From: Conexibacteraceae bacterium
GTDB taxonomy: Bacteria > Actinomycetota > Thermoleophilia > Solirubrobacterales > Solirubrobacteraceae
Assembly: GCA_009785395.1 (NCBI GenBank)
Contig: WQWK01000154.1
Coordinates: 1 to 5,482 of the forward strand
DNA: 5,482 nucleotides
Direction of reading: 5' to 3'
Shown: piece after piece, positions 1 to 5,482 of the stretch
How the letters are laid out: the number at the start of each line of letters is the position of its first letter
How positions within the stretch are numbered: the first letter of the stretch is position 1
Program-made: the position numbers and the translations under genes
Notes under the pieces: generated by a model
Told to the model about the DNA's origin: nothing
Seen by the model: only the letters and a program-made list of their open reading frames with translations
Database searches by the model: none

Positions 1-489
1 CGCGGCCATGATCGCCGCGACGCCCGCCTTGTCGTCGGCGCCGAGCAGCGTGTCCCCGCTCGAGCTGACGATGTCATGCCCGCGCCGGCCCGCCAGCTCG
101 GCCATCGTGGCTGGATCGAGCCGCGTGCCGCCGAGCGGCAGCTCGATCACGCCGCCGTCGTAATCGCGGTGCACGAGCGGCTTGACGCCGGCGCCGGGCG
201 CATCGGGACTCGTGTCGACGTGCGCGATCACCCCGATCACGGGCGTATCCGGCACGGTGGCCTCGAGCGTCGCGTAGACGTAGCCGTGCTCGTCGAGCTC
301 GGCGTCACCGAGGCCGATCGCGCGCAGCTCGTCGACCAGCACGCGCGCCAAGTCGAGCTGCTCGGGCGTGCTCGGCGAGCGCTCGCGATCGACACGCGAC
401 TGCGTGTCGATCGCCGCGTAGCGGACGAACCGCTCGAGCAGATCGGCCGCCAGCGCCTCCGCGAGCGGTGATGTGTAGGCGGCCGGCAC
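1..489 (-). CDS. pepT: Peptidase T (tripeptide aminopeptidase), N-terminal part, cut by window edge
   Basis: Cytosolic zinc aminopeptidase of the M20B family that removes the N-terminal residue of tripeptides. Only the first 163 of roughly 410 residues are present; the C-terminal half lies beyond the left edge. What is seen: residues 18-31 (LLERFVRYAAIDTQ) match the family's N-terminal LLERF..Y...DTQS signature. AHVDTSPD at 89-96 carries the metal-ligand His90 and the catalytic-region Asp92. LLGADDKAG at 148-156 carries the bridging metal ligand Asp152. These correspond to His78, Asp80 and Asp140 of the E. coli enzyme, with similar spacing. The dimerisation domain and the remaining ligands are outside the window. 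The GTG at 489-487 is chosen because it puts the start about 13 residues ahead of the point where E. coli PepT begins; no better in-frame start is visible and the frame stays open upstream. There is no Shine-Dalgarno site. It follows the S53 peptidase gene after 85 bases on the same strand. Confidence 0.92.
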   Translation of the reverse strand, partial: MPAAYTSPLAEALAADLLERFVRYAAIDTQSRVDRERSPSTPEQLDLARVLVDELRAIGLGDAELDEHGYVYATLEATVPDTPVIGVIAHVDTSPDAPGAGVKPLVHRDYDGGVIELPLGGTRLDPATMAELAGRRGHDIVSSSGDTLLGADDKAGVAAIMAA

Positions 490-496
490 GCAGCCG

Positions 497-502
497 ATAA
501 AA
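497..502 (-). promoter_or_regulatory. Possible -10 element for leaderless pepT transcript
   Basis: Read on the minus strand this is TTTTAT, the only AT-rich hexamer in the 85-base gap, and it lies 7 bases before the GTG start. That spacing would put the transcription start at or next to the start codon. It does not fit TANNNT well (second base is T) and no convincing -35 is seen, so the call is weak. Read-through from the S53 gene is the alternative. Confidence 0.22.
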
Positions 503-549
503 GCAGAGTCGGGCGCCGCGCCGCGCCCAGCACGGGGCCAGGTACCGCT

Positions 550-576
550 GCCCGGGTCGGCCGCCGCGCCCGGGTC
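550..576. repeat. Nine-base direct repeat with palindromic core at the end of the S53 gene
   Basis: GCCCGGGTC occurs at 550-558 and again at 568-576. Because CCCGGG is self-complementary, the copies can also pair as a 6-base-pair stem (551-556 with 569-574) around a 12-base loop. The second copy overlaps the S53 stop codon. It could slow or end transcription of the S53 mRNA, but no T-run follows on the minus strand, so it is not a standard intrinsic terminator. In sequence this GC-rich it may be chance. Confidence 0.25.
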
Positions 577-3157
577 AGGCGCCGCGCAGCTGCCGCGGCA
601 GCGTCGTGCGGCCGCCAAGACGGTCGATCGTCCGCACCGACAGTGTGACCGGGCCGGTGATCGGGCGCAGCGCCCGCAACGTCCCGGGGCCGAACAGGAT
701 CCGCACCGGCGAGTGCGCATCGTGCAGCACGACCGTCAGCACGCCACCGCCGAAACGAGCCGCGTGCCGCAGGTCGGCCCCGCCGATCCCCTCGACCTTG
801 ATGTCGCGCGACGGCAGCGCGAGCGTGAGGCTGTGCGGGAGCCTGACGGTGATGTCGCGCAGGCCCGGCTCATACGCGCCGGAGCTGGCGACCAGCGAGA
901 GCGCAAGCTGGCCGCCGGCGCCGCGGAACGCCGCCGCGAGCCGCGGGCGACGCTCGGTCGACCAGGTGAACCGCATCGCACCGTGATTGTGGGACGCCGA
1001 CGAGGCGGTCACGGTGACGATGCGGATGCCCGCGCGCGTCACCCGGCCGCTGATCACGCCGGTCCTGTGGTTGATGTGCACACCGGCCGGCAGCCGCAGG
1101 GCGCGGTAATGCAGCGGCCCCTTTTCGCCCGCGTGCCTGTGCGCGTGGACGCGCAGCCGCACGTGCTGGCCGTAGAAGGTGTAGACCGCCCCGGGGTAGT
1201 CCACGCGCACGGACTGCCGGCACAGCGCCGGGACGAGCGCGGCAGCCTTCGGCGTGCCAAGCCCGCTGGCCATGTCATAGCCGGCGGTCGCCGGATACAA
1301 GCCCGAGTTGTTGCCGTCGGGCGTGAAGTCGTTGTTGCCCGAGGTGATGTCGTTGAAGTAGGTCGCCTGCGACTTGCCGGCGAGCGCGTACAGGGTCGGG
1401 TCGGCGAACCCGACCTGGGTGCCGCGGCAGCCGCGGTACGCGTCGGCGAGCGCGAACAGCGCCGCCCAGACCGGCGCGGCGCCGCTGGTGCCACCGGTCC
1501 CCTGCCAGCCGGTCGGAGCGTGAGCCTGGCTGCCGACGCCGTTCCAGTAGTCGAGGTAGGAGGTCATCGGATCCGCGGCCGCCGACACATCCGGAAGTTC
1601 GCGGCAATAGGTGCCCGCGGGCGCCGCGCACGGCGTTCCCGACGAGTCGGCGTTCTTCACGGCAAGCGCCGCGGGCGCCGCGGCCTGCCATGGCGGCATC
1701 TGCCAGAAGGTCGAGATCCCCCCTCCGCCTGCGCCCGGCTGGATCCCGAAGCGCGAATAGTTGATGTTCGGGTTGTCGTCGTTCCACACGACCTCGCTGA
1801 GCGGCGGCCCGATCGAGCTGATCGAGGTGCCGCCGACGGAGGTCGCATAGATCTGGCTGCCGGGGTCGTCGACGGCCAGCGAATTGTTCGTGTTGCCGCC
1901 CGGCGGCGGCACATAGCAGTCCTCAGAGCCCGAGTCGCCGGCGGCGGAGACGAACGTCTGGCCCTGGGTGGCCGCCTCCTGGAGCAGCGTGCTCTCGGCG
2001 TGCGCGTCGCTTGTGCCCTCCAGCGACTCGCACTCGCCCCACGAGTTGGAGATCACCTGCACCTTGTCCTGGCTGACCATCGCCGCAAGGACGTCGTACG
2101 GACCGGTGCCGGGGTTGTCGGTCTGGTTGTTGGGGCCCTGGTAGACGATCAGCTTCGCCTGCGGCGCGAGGCCGATCAGCTGCTCGATGTCGAGCGCGGC
2201 CTCGCCCTGGCCGGTGCCCTTGCCGGCGCCGGAGTCGACCTGCTGATAGCTGATCTTCACGTGCGTGCCGTAGCAGCGCTGGTAGGCGGTGATGTCACTG
2301 GGGGCGTTCGGCTCGAGCTCGTAGACGCCGATCGTGACGCCCTGACCCTCATCTCCCTGCGCGTACACGCTGCTGAAGCCGTACGCCGCAGCGATCTGGT
2401 TGGCCGTGTACGCGTCCTGGCCGGGCGCGATCCGCGCCGCCGTCACGCACGGGTGCGGGCCGCGGTAGGAGACGTGTGCGGAGCTGGTCCTCGCGCCCCG
2501 CGGGTGGTTTGGGGGTGGGCGGTGGGACCCAATCCGGGGCACGACTGCAGCGGGGCGGGCGTCGACCGCACCACCGCGGACGTCCAGCCGCTGCATCCGC
2601 GCGAGGCTGCTGAGGCCCACCACCGCCTGCACATCGGGGGCGATGCGGGCGTCGAGCGCCGGGGCCTGCGAGTTGTAGAGGGCATCACGGCCGTCAGGAA
2701 GCCTCACGCTCGCCAGCGTCAGGTTGAAGGCGCGCTGAACGGCGGCACCGGTCCCGGAGACGCCGATCGCCAGCCCGTTGGCGCTCACCGCGCCCGCGGT
2801 CAGGCCATGCCGGCGCAGGCTGTCCTGCACACGCAGCACCGTGCGCCGGGTCGGCGCGAAGCGGTCGCGGAACTGGCCGGGCGTGAGGTAGTGGCGATAG
2901 TCGGGCGAGGACGGGTTGCCCACCCCAGCCGCATATCGGCTCAGGGCCGCCGGATCGCGCGGCTCGAGCGCCACCGAGAGCTTCATCGTCCTGACGGCGG
3001 CGATCCCCGCGACGAGCGTCGTGCCCTGCGGGAGTGCGGGCGCGGCGCCGAGCCGCACCTCGCGCTGTGCCGCCTGGGCAGCGGGAGCGGCCGCGCCGAG
3101 ACAGGCGGCGCCAACAGCGCCGAAGCACGCAACTCTTCTCAAACTCCGGCTAAACAC
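575..3157 (-). CDS. Secreted S53 family (sedolisin/kumamolisin-like) serine-carboxyl peptidase with C-terminal Ig-like extension
   Basis: Exported protease of 860 residues whose family uses a Ser-Glu-Asp triad and usually works at acidic pH. Layout: signal peptide 1-29 (basic start, Ala-rich core, ending AAQA); pro-kumamolisin activation domain about 40-187; Pro/Arg/His-rich linker about 200-236, a likely maturation site; catalytic domain about 243-646. Visible catalytic residues are Glu319 and Asp323 (GEAALDIE), oxyanion Asp408 (SAAGDSGS) and Ser558 (GGTSGAAP). Also typical are SNSWG at 370-374, the Gly-rich GAGGGGIS loop at 475-482, PDVSAAADP at 522-530, and calcium-site Asp603 and Asp628 before GLGTP. 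Eight cysteines follow the signal, suiting an exported protein. Residues 651-735 resemble a putative Ig-like (He_PIG) domain (LPAGVHINHRTGVISG), and 738-856 form a further beta-rich segment. There is no cell-wall sorting signal or C-terminal membrane helix. The GTG start gives a complete signal peptide; no Shine-Dalgarno site is seen. Substrate is unknown; a tripeptidyl-peptidase activity is possible. Confidence 0.93.
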   Translation of the reverse strand: MFSRSLRRVACFGAVGAACLGAAAPAAQAAQREVRLGAAPALPQGTTLVAGIAAVRTMKLSVALEPRDPAALSRYAAGVGNPSSPDYRHYLTPGQFRDRFAPTRRTVLRVQDSLRRHGLTAGAVSANGLAIGVSGTGAAVQRAFNLTLASVRLPDGRDALYNSQAPALDARIAPDVQAVVGLSSLARMQRLDVRGGAVDARPAAVVPRIGSHRPPPNHPRGARTSSAHVSYRGPHPCVTAARIAPGQDAYTANQIAAAYGFSSVYAQGDEGQGVTIGVYELEPNAPSDITAYQRCYGTHVKISYQQVDSGAGKGTGQGEAALDIEQLIGLAPQAKLIVYQGPNNQTDNPGTGPYDVLAAMVSQDKVQVISNSWGECESLEGTSDAHAESTLLQEAATQGQTFVSAAGDSGSEDCYVPPPGGNTNNSLAVDDPGSQIYATSVGGTSISSIGPPLSEVVWNDDNPNINYSRFGIQPGAGGGGISTFWQMPPWQAAAPAALAVKNADSSGTPCAAPAGTYCRELPDVSAAADPMTSYLDYWNGVGSQAHAPTGWQGTGGTSGAAPVWAALFALADAYRGCRGTQVGFADPTLYALAGKSQATYFNDITSGNNDFTPDGNNSGLYPATAGYDMASGLGTPKAAALVPALCRQSVRVDYPGAVYTFYGQHVRLRVHAHRHAGEKGPLHYRALRLPAGVHINHRTGVISGRVTRAGIRIVTVTASSASHNHGAMRFTWSTERRPRLAAAFRGAGGQLALSLVASSGAYEPGLRDITVRLPHSLTLALPSRDIKVEGIGGADLRHAARFGGGVLTVVLHDAHSPVRILFGPGTLRALRPITGPVTLSVRTIDRLGGRTTLPRQLRGA

Positions 3158-3165
3158 CCGTCCCG

Positions 3166-3171
3166 ACGGTA
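3166..3171 (-). promoter_or_regulatory. Possible -10 element for a leaderless S53 transcript
   Basis: TACCGT on the minus strand fits the actinobacterial TANNNT -10 pattern and lies 8 bases before the GTG start of the S53 gene. Transcription would begin at or next to the start codon, which would explain the missing Shine-Dalgarno site. No good -35 is present at 16-18 bases. TAGAAT at 3229-3224 is a competing -10. Confidence 0.28.
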
Positions 3172-3193
3172 GCGGGCCGGGATAAGGATGGGG

Positions 3194-3221
3194 TCTAAAC
3201 CCAGGTAAGCGTCGGGTTAGA
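3194..3221. repeat. Imperfect inverted repeat between the DyP-like and S53 genes
   Basis: TCTAAACCC (3194-3202) pairs with GGGTTAGA (3214-3221): eight base pairs with one bulged base around an 11-base loop. It lies just after the DyP-like gene's stop and before the S53 start, in a gap notably richer in A and T than the flanking genes. It could be a hairpin ending the upstream operon or an operator for the S53 gene. No T-run follows on the minus strand, so a classical intrinsic terminator is not supported. Confidence 0.3.
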
Positions 3222-3223
3222 GG

Positions 3224-3229
3224 ATTCTA
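3224..3229 (-). promoter_or_regulatory. Alternative -10 hexamer upstream of the S53 gene
   Basis: TAGAAT on the minus strand is a good TANNNT/TATAAT-like hexamer in the short gap after the DyP-like gene. Starting there, the S53 mRNA would have a leader of roughly 60 bases containing the inverted repeat at 3194-3221. The matching -35 would fall inside the end of the DyP-like gene, and none stands out. Confidence 0.22.
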
Positions 3230-3232
3230 CGT

Positions 3233-4462
3233 TTATAGGAGCGTCGCGCGCTCCGGCAGCAGCGGGAACGAGCGCTCCGCACGCGACGGCAGGATGTAGT
3301 TGGCGCGCCGCAGCACGAAGATGAAAGCGTTGATGCCGTTGTTGTCCGTGGCCGTGATCGCTGGATTCTGGAGCTGCGCGTTGGCCTGGTTCATCGCTTT
3401 GCGCGTCGTCACGAAGTCCGCGATCGTGCGCTGCAGCGAAACGAAGTGCAGCCCCGCCTGGCCGCCGTCGACGGTGTCGAAGTCGCGACGCAGGATCACC
3501 GGCTTGCCGTCCCGGCGCGCCCGCGCCGAGGCCTGCGAGTGCCCGATCGCGCCATACCTGTTGATCGCCTGGTTCAGCAGGTGCGGGTTCGACTCGGCAT
3601 CGGTCGTGAAGCGGGCGACCTGCTCGGGCGTCGTCTGCGGCGAGTACATGCGCGCGACCCGCTCCGCATAGGTGAGTCCCTGGTACCAGCTGTCGAGGCG
3701 CAGCTGCATGTAGCTGACGGCCATGGTGGTCCCCTGGGCAAACTCACCACTGTCGATCGTGACCAGGTCCTCGCTCGCCTGGTTCTTCTTGAGCGCCGAC
3801 TTGAAGCCCATGAACAGCGGCGTCGCCTCGGTCACATGGTTCCCTGCGGGGATGCCGCCCACCCGCTGGTGGGCGGCGGCCAGGCCGGCGCCCGCAAACC
3901 CGGTGCGCGTCTCCCGCAGCCGCAGGATCCTGCTCACGGCCCGCGTCAGGGCGGCCGCGGCGCTCGTCAGCCCCTGCTGGTCATCGCAGGCCATGTGCAC
4001 GCACAGGTGGTAGTGGTCGATCGACGGCTGCTCGAACTCGGACATCGCCTCCGCCCGGGGGATCGGGGAGGCGGCTCCGAGCACCCGCTCGAAGTAGCTC
4101 GGCGCCCAGCCGACGGTGAACAGCAGCCCGTCGTGGCTCCAGGGGTAGGAGTGCTCGAGCCTGCGCAACTGTGCCTCGAGCAGTCGCGCATACCGAGGGT
4201 TCGGCGTGCCGCGCACGTCATAGAGCAGCAGCAGGTCGTGGCGCGGCGCGATCGCGTTGCCGTACTGGTCCTTGGCCAGCATCGCCTCCCACGCGTACTG
4301 ACGCGGCGGCAGGCCCGGGATGGGGGCGGGTAGGTCCGCCAGCGGCACCGTACGGCCGCTGGCGGAGAGGTCGATCGCAACCCCCGCCGCCACCGCCGTT
4401 GCCGCCACCGCGCCCGCGCCCGTCAGGAAGCGGCGGCGTGTGAACGCGCCGCGCCCGCTCAT
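3233..4462 (-). CDS. Tat-exported DyP-peroxidase/EfeB-like protein with degenerate GxxDG motif
   Basis: A 409-residue protein starting with a twin-arginine signal: T8-R9-R10-R11-F12-L13, then an Ala-rich hydrophobic stretch to about residue 30, so it is probably exported folded. The rest follows the dye-decolorising peroxidase (DyP) order. LLFTVGWAPSYFERV (113-127) resembles the first ferredoxin-like half, and HLCVHMACDD (152-161) the ICADD-type strand. MGFKSALKKN (218-227) sits where DyPs have GFxDGT, and YMQLRLDSWY (251-260) is the following strand. His308 and Arg326 in HSQASARARRDGKPVILRR are 18 apart, as proximal heme His and distal Arg are in DyPB. GLHFVSLQRTIADF (337-350) is the typical late strand. 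The GxxDG aspartate is Ser222 here, so classical peroxidase chemistry is doubtful. It may belong to the uncharacterised EfeB-related family labelled DUF7405, from memory. Its ATG overlaps the lipoprotein gene's stop (ATGA), giving translational coupling. A role in iron or heme handling is inferred. Confidence 0.85.
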   Translation of the reverse strand: MSGRGAFTRRRFLTGAGAVAATAVAAGVAIDLSASGRTVPLADLPAPIPGLPPRQYAWEAMLAKDQYGNAIAPRHDLLLLYDVRGTPNPRYARLLEAQLRRLEHSYPWSHDGLLFTVGWAPSYFERVLGAASPIPRAEAMSEFEQPSIDHYHLCVHMACDDQQGLTSAAAALTRAVSRILRLRETRTGFAGAGLAAAHQRVGGIPAGNHVTEATPLFMGFKSALKKNQASEDLVTIDSGEFAQGTTMAVSYMQLRLDSWYQGLTYAERVARMYSPQTTPEQVARFTTDAESNPHLLNQAINRYGAIGHSQASARARRDGKPVILRRDFDTVDGGQAGLHFVSLQRTIADFVTTRKAMNQANAQLQNPAITATDNNGINAFIFVLRRANYILPSRAERSFPLLPERATLL

Positions 4463-5118
4463 GTCGCCGGCTTCCAGGTGAAGTGCTCGATCACTTCGTG
4501 CTGCTTGAGCCAGACGTGCGCGTACTCGAGATGGCGGCCGTCGACCGGCGGGCTGACGAGCAGCTTGAGCGTGTAGCGGCCGGGAGCGATGTGCGGCACG
4601 TTGTTGCCGTAGTGCGGGCCCATGTAGGCCGAGTTCATCGGCCACTGACGCTCGCTGAAGACGGTCTTGCCGGCGCCGTTGATGATCGTGGCCCACACCG
4701 TCGCGTAGGCGATCGGCTCGTCCGTGTGCGCGTCGTTGAGCATGATCATGAGGTGGAAGCTGTCGTGCTTCGTGGCCTTGTCGAGCGTCTCGTGGCCGGT
4801 CCCGTCGAAGATGACGAAGCTCGTGGGTGTCATCGTCCGCGCCTGGATCTTCATGCCCTGCCAGTCGGCGGTCGCGAGCACCTGCGAGGCGACGGGCTTG
4901 ATTCCGTTGACGGACGGGACCTGGCTCGCCACCGCGCTGCCGCCCATGTTCATTCCGCTCATCGCCGAGCTGTTGCTCGCATTCTGAGTTGCGGCCGCGT
5001 TCTTGGCGGTGGTGGACGTCTGGTGCTTGTCGGCGCTGGCGCAGCCGGCGACGGCGGTGGCCGCCAGCGCAACGGCCAGGGCGGCGGCTGCGGATCTGCC
5101 CGCTCGGTGACTGCTCAT
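4459..5118 (-). CDS. P19/FetP-like metal-binding lipoprotein
   Basis: A 219-residue exported lipoprotein. The signal peptide has basic residues (H4, R5, R8), an Ala/Val/Leu core and lipobox AVAGC with Cys26 as the lipidated residue. A Ser/Thr/Asn/Ala-rich linker of about 30-80 contains a Met-rich patch, MSGMNM at 53-58. The domain at about 85-219 resembles the periplasmic iron-transport protein family of P19 (Campylobacter) and FetP. WPMNSAYMGPHYGNN (159-173) matches that family's PM....GPHYG.N motif with Met161 and His169 as likely ligands. FHLMIML (121-127) occupies the H-x-E strand, and GRYTLKLLVSPP (180-191) the closing strand. His196, His201, His207 and His212 may include another ligand. 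P19-type proteins bind copper and assist iron uptake. The ATG at 5118 is preferred over an in-frame start at 5166 because it gives a normal-length signal. It overlaps the DyP-like gene by four bases; the gap to the upstream methyltransferase-like gene is 52 bases. Confidence 0.82.
   Translation of the reverse strand: MSSHRAGRSAAAALAVALAATAVAGCASADKHQTSTTAKNAAATQNASNSSAMSGMNMGGSAVASQVPSVNGIKPVASQVLATADWQGMKIQARTMTPTSFVIFDGTGHETLDKATKHDSFHLMIMLNDAHTDEPIAYATVWATIINGAGKTVFSERQWPMNSAYMGPHYGNNVPHIAPGRYTLKLLVSPPVDGRHLEYAHVWLKQHEVIEHFTWKPAT
4471..4475 (-). promoter_or_regulatory. Weak ribosome binding site for the DyP-like gene
   Basis: GGAAG on the minus strand, inside the last codons of the lipoprotein gene, ends 8 bases before the ATG of the DyP-like gene. 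It is the only purine-rich run there and matches anti-Shine-Dalgarno only partly. Coupled reinitiation through the ATGA overlap probably matters more. Confidence 0.28.
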
Positions 5119-5126
5119 GGACACGC

Positions 5127-5132
5127 ACGATA
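5127..5132 (-). promoter_or_regulatory. Possible -10 element for a leaderless lipoprotein-DyP operon transcript
   Basis: TATCGT on the minus strand fits TANNNT and lies 8 bases before the lipoprotein ATG, which has no Shine-Dalgarno site. The 52-base gap would then hold the operon promoter, with transcription starting at or within a base or two of the ATG. No strong -35 is seen (GCGACC at 17-base spacing is only a partial match). No metal-regulator box such as a Fur- or DtxR-type palindrome was recognised. Confidence 0.3.
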
Positions 5133-5170
5133 CCGGCCCGGTCGCGGCAGGTCGCGGGGCCAACACGACC

Positions 5171-5482
5171 CTAAAGTGGCGCGTCGCGGCCTGGCAGGTG
5201 GCGGCGCCTGGCCGTGACGAGCACCGCCAGCGTGCTCGAACGGATCGGGCGGCCGGTGCGCTTGTACAGACGCTCGTTGGCCTGCTCGAGCTCCTCGCGC
5301 TGAGCGGCCGTGAGGCTGGCCCAGAAGGACATCGTCGCCAGGACCGCGTTCACCTCGGTGGCGGTGTGCTCGAAGCGCACGGGCACCGCGGCGAGTTCGG
5401 CGGGCTCGAACAGGGCCTCGGCATAGTCACGGGCCAGGTCGTACGCGCTCAGCCAGTCCCACGCTCTTGAGATGTTCGCGGC
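5171..5482 (-). CDS. Probable class I SAM-dependent methyltransferase, C-terminal fragment
   Basis: The frame is open from the right edge to a TAG at 5173-5171, giving the last 103 residues of a larger protein whose start lies outside the window. Visible pattern: WDWLSAYDLARDYAEAL near the left of the fragment, then FEHTATEVNAVLATMSFWASL and TAAQREELEQANERLY, ending TLAVLVTARRR plus a short tail. The order of HT..., an S-x-WA-x-L turn, a charged amphipathic helix and a terminal beta strand ending in Arg is what I associate with the C-terminal part of Methyltransf_11/25-type enzymes that modify small molecules. The SAM-binding glycine motif is not in the window, so the reaction and substrate cannot be stated. 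An internal GTG at 5386 is not a likely start because the coding pattern continues upstream. The 52-base gap to the lipoprotein gene allows but does not require co-transcription. Confidence 0.55.
   Translation of the reverse strand, partial: AANISRAWDWLSAYDLARDYAEALFEPAELAAVPVRFEHTATEVNAVLATMSFWASLTAAQREELEQANERLYKRTGRPIRSSTLAVLVTARRRHLPGRDAPL

Noticed and set aside
76..533. Open frames at 76-471 (plus) and 237-533 (minus)
   Set aside because: Both are shadows of the pepT reading frame, which alone carries the HVDTSPD and LLGADDKAG motifs.
589..602. Perfect 14-base palindrome GCTGCCGCGGCAGC near the S53 3' end
   Set aside because: It lies within codons for LPRQL, has no loop for a hairpin, and such GC palindromes are expected by chance here.
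713..3172. An 819-codon open frame on the plus strand opposite the S53 gene
   Set aside because: It is antisense to a gene with signal peptide, propeptide and full catalytic motifs. The product is Arg/Val/Gly-rich with no recognisable domain, as expected of a stop-poor shadow frame in GC-rich DNA.
4381..4432. Run of CCGCC-like triplets resembling a simple repeat
   Set aside because: It encodes the Ala/Val-rich hydrophobic part of the Tat signal; codon bias explains the repetitiveness.
4463..5128. Upstream extension of the DyP-like frame to 5128
   Set aside because: The extra 222 codons run out of frame through the lipoprotein gene and give an Arg-rich product. The ATG at 4462 directly precedes a twin-arginine signal and makes an ATGA overlap.
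5119..5166. Earlier in-frame start for the lipoprotein at 5166
   Set aside because: It would add 16 residues ahead of a normal-length lipoprotein signal and run through the likely promoter hexamer.
5187..5215. Possible hairpin at the 3' end of the methyltransferase-like gene (CCAGGC/GCCTGG-type pairing)
   Set aside because: The pairing is broken by mismatches, it is inside the coding frame, and no T-run follows.
3446..5217. Plus-strand open frames at 3446-4333 and 4483-5217
   Set aside because: They lie opposite the DyP-like and lipoprotein genes, are rich in Arg, Val and Gly, and show no domain or signal.

Overview
This GC-rich window comes from a bacterium, most likely an actinomycetote. 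Coding strand usage, GC-rich third positions, absence of clear Shine-Dalgarno sites, a Tat-exported protein and an Ala-rich lipoprotein signal all fit. The beta-rich tail of the large protease resembles accessory domains I associate with secreted proteins of Thermoleophilia/Solirubrobacterales, but that placement is an inference from style only. All five genes lie on the minus strand, so transcription runs right to left.

Reading in that direction: (1) the 3' end of a gene entering from the right edge, probably a class I SAM-dependent methyltransferase (5482-5171); (2) a lipoprotein with a P19/FetP-like metal-binding domain (5118-4459); (3) a Tat-signal protein with the DyP-peroxidase/EfeB fold pattern (4462-3233), overlapping gene 2 by an ATGA; (4) a complete secreted S53 (sedolisin/kumamolisin) peptidase with propeptide and a two-part C-terminal extension (3157-575); (5) the N-terminal 163 residues of peptidase T, running off the left edge (489-1).

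Two functional groups are visible. Genes 2 and 3 are a translationally coupled pair at the cell surface. Their family relationships (P19-type periplasmic iron/copper protein plus EfeB-like exported heme-protein relative) suggest metal, probably iron, acquisition or handling, without an adjacent permease in the window. The DyP-like partner keeps the expected heme-ligand His and distal Arg but lacks the GxxDG aspartate, so it is probably not a conventional peroxidase. Genes 4 and 5 are both peptide-degrading: an exported, probably acid-active endopeptidase or tripeptidyl-peptidase and a cytosolic tripeptidase.

Intergenic gaps are short (52, 75 and 85 bases). There is no gene-free stretch over 300 bases, and I saw no tRNA, rRNA, CRISPR array, insertion sequence or convincing intrinsic terminator. 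Three starts have a -10-like hexamer only 7-8 bases upstream and no Shine-Dalgarno site, suggesting leaderless mRNAs. The most noteworthy item is the P19-like/DyP-like pair with its altered active-site residues.
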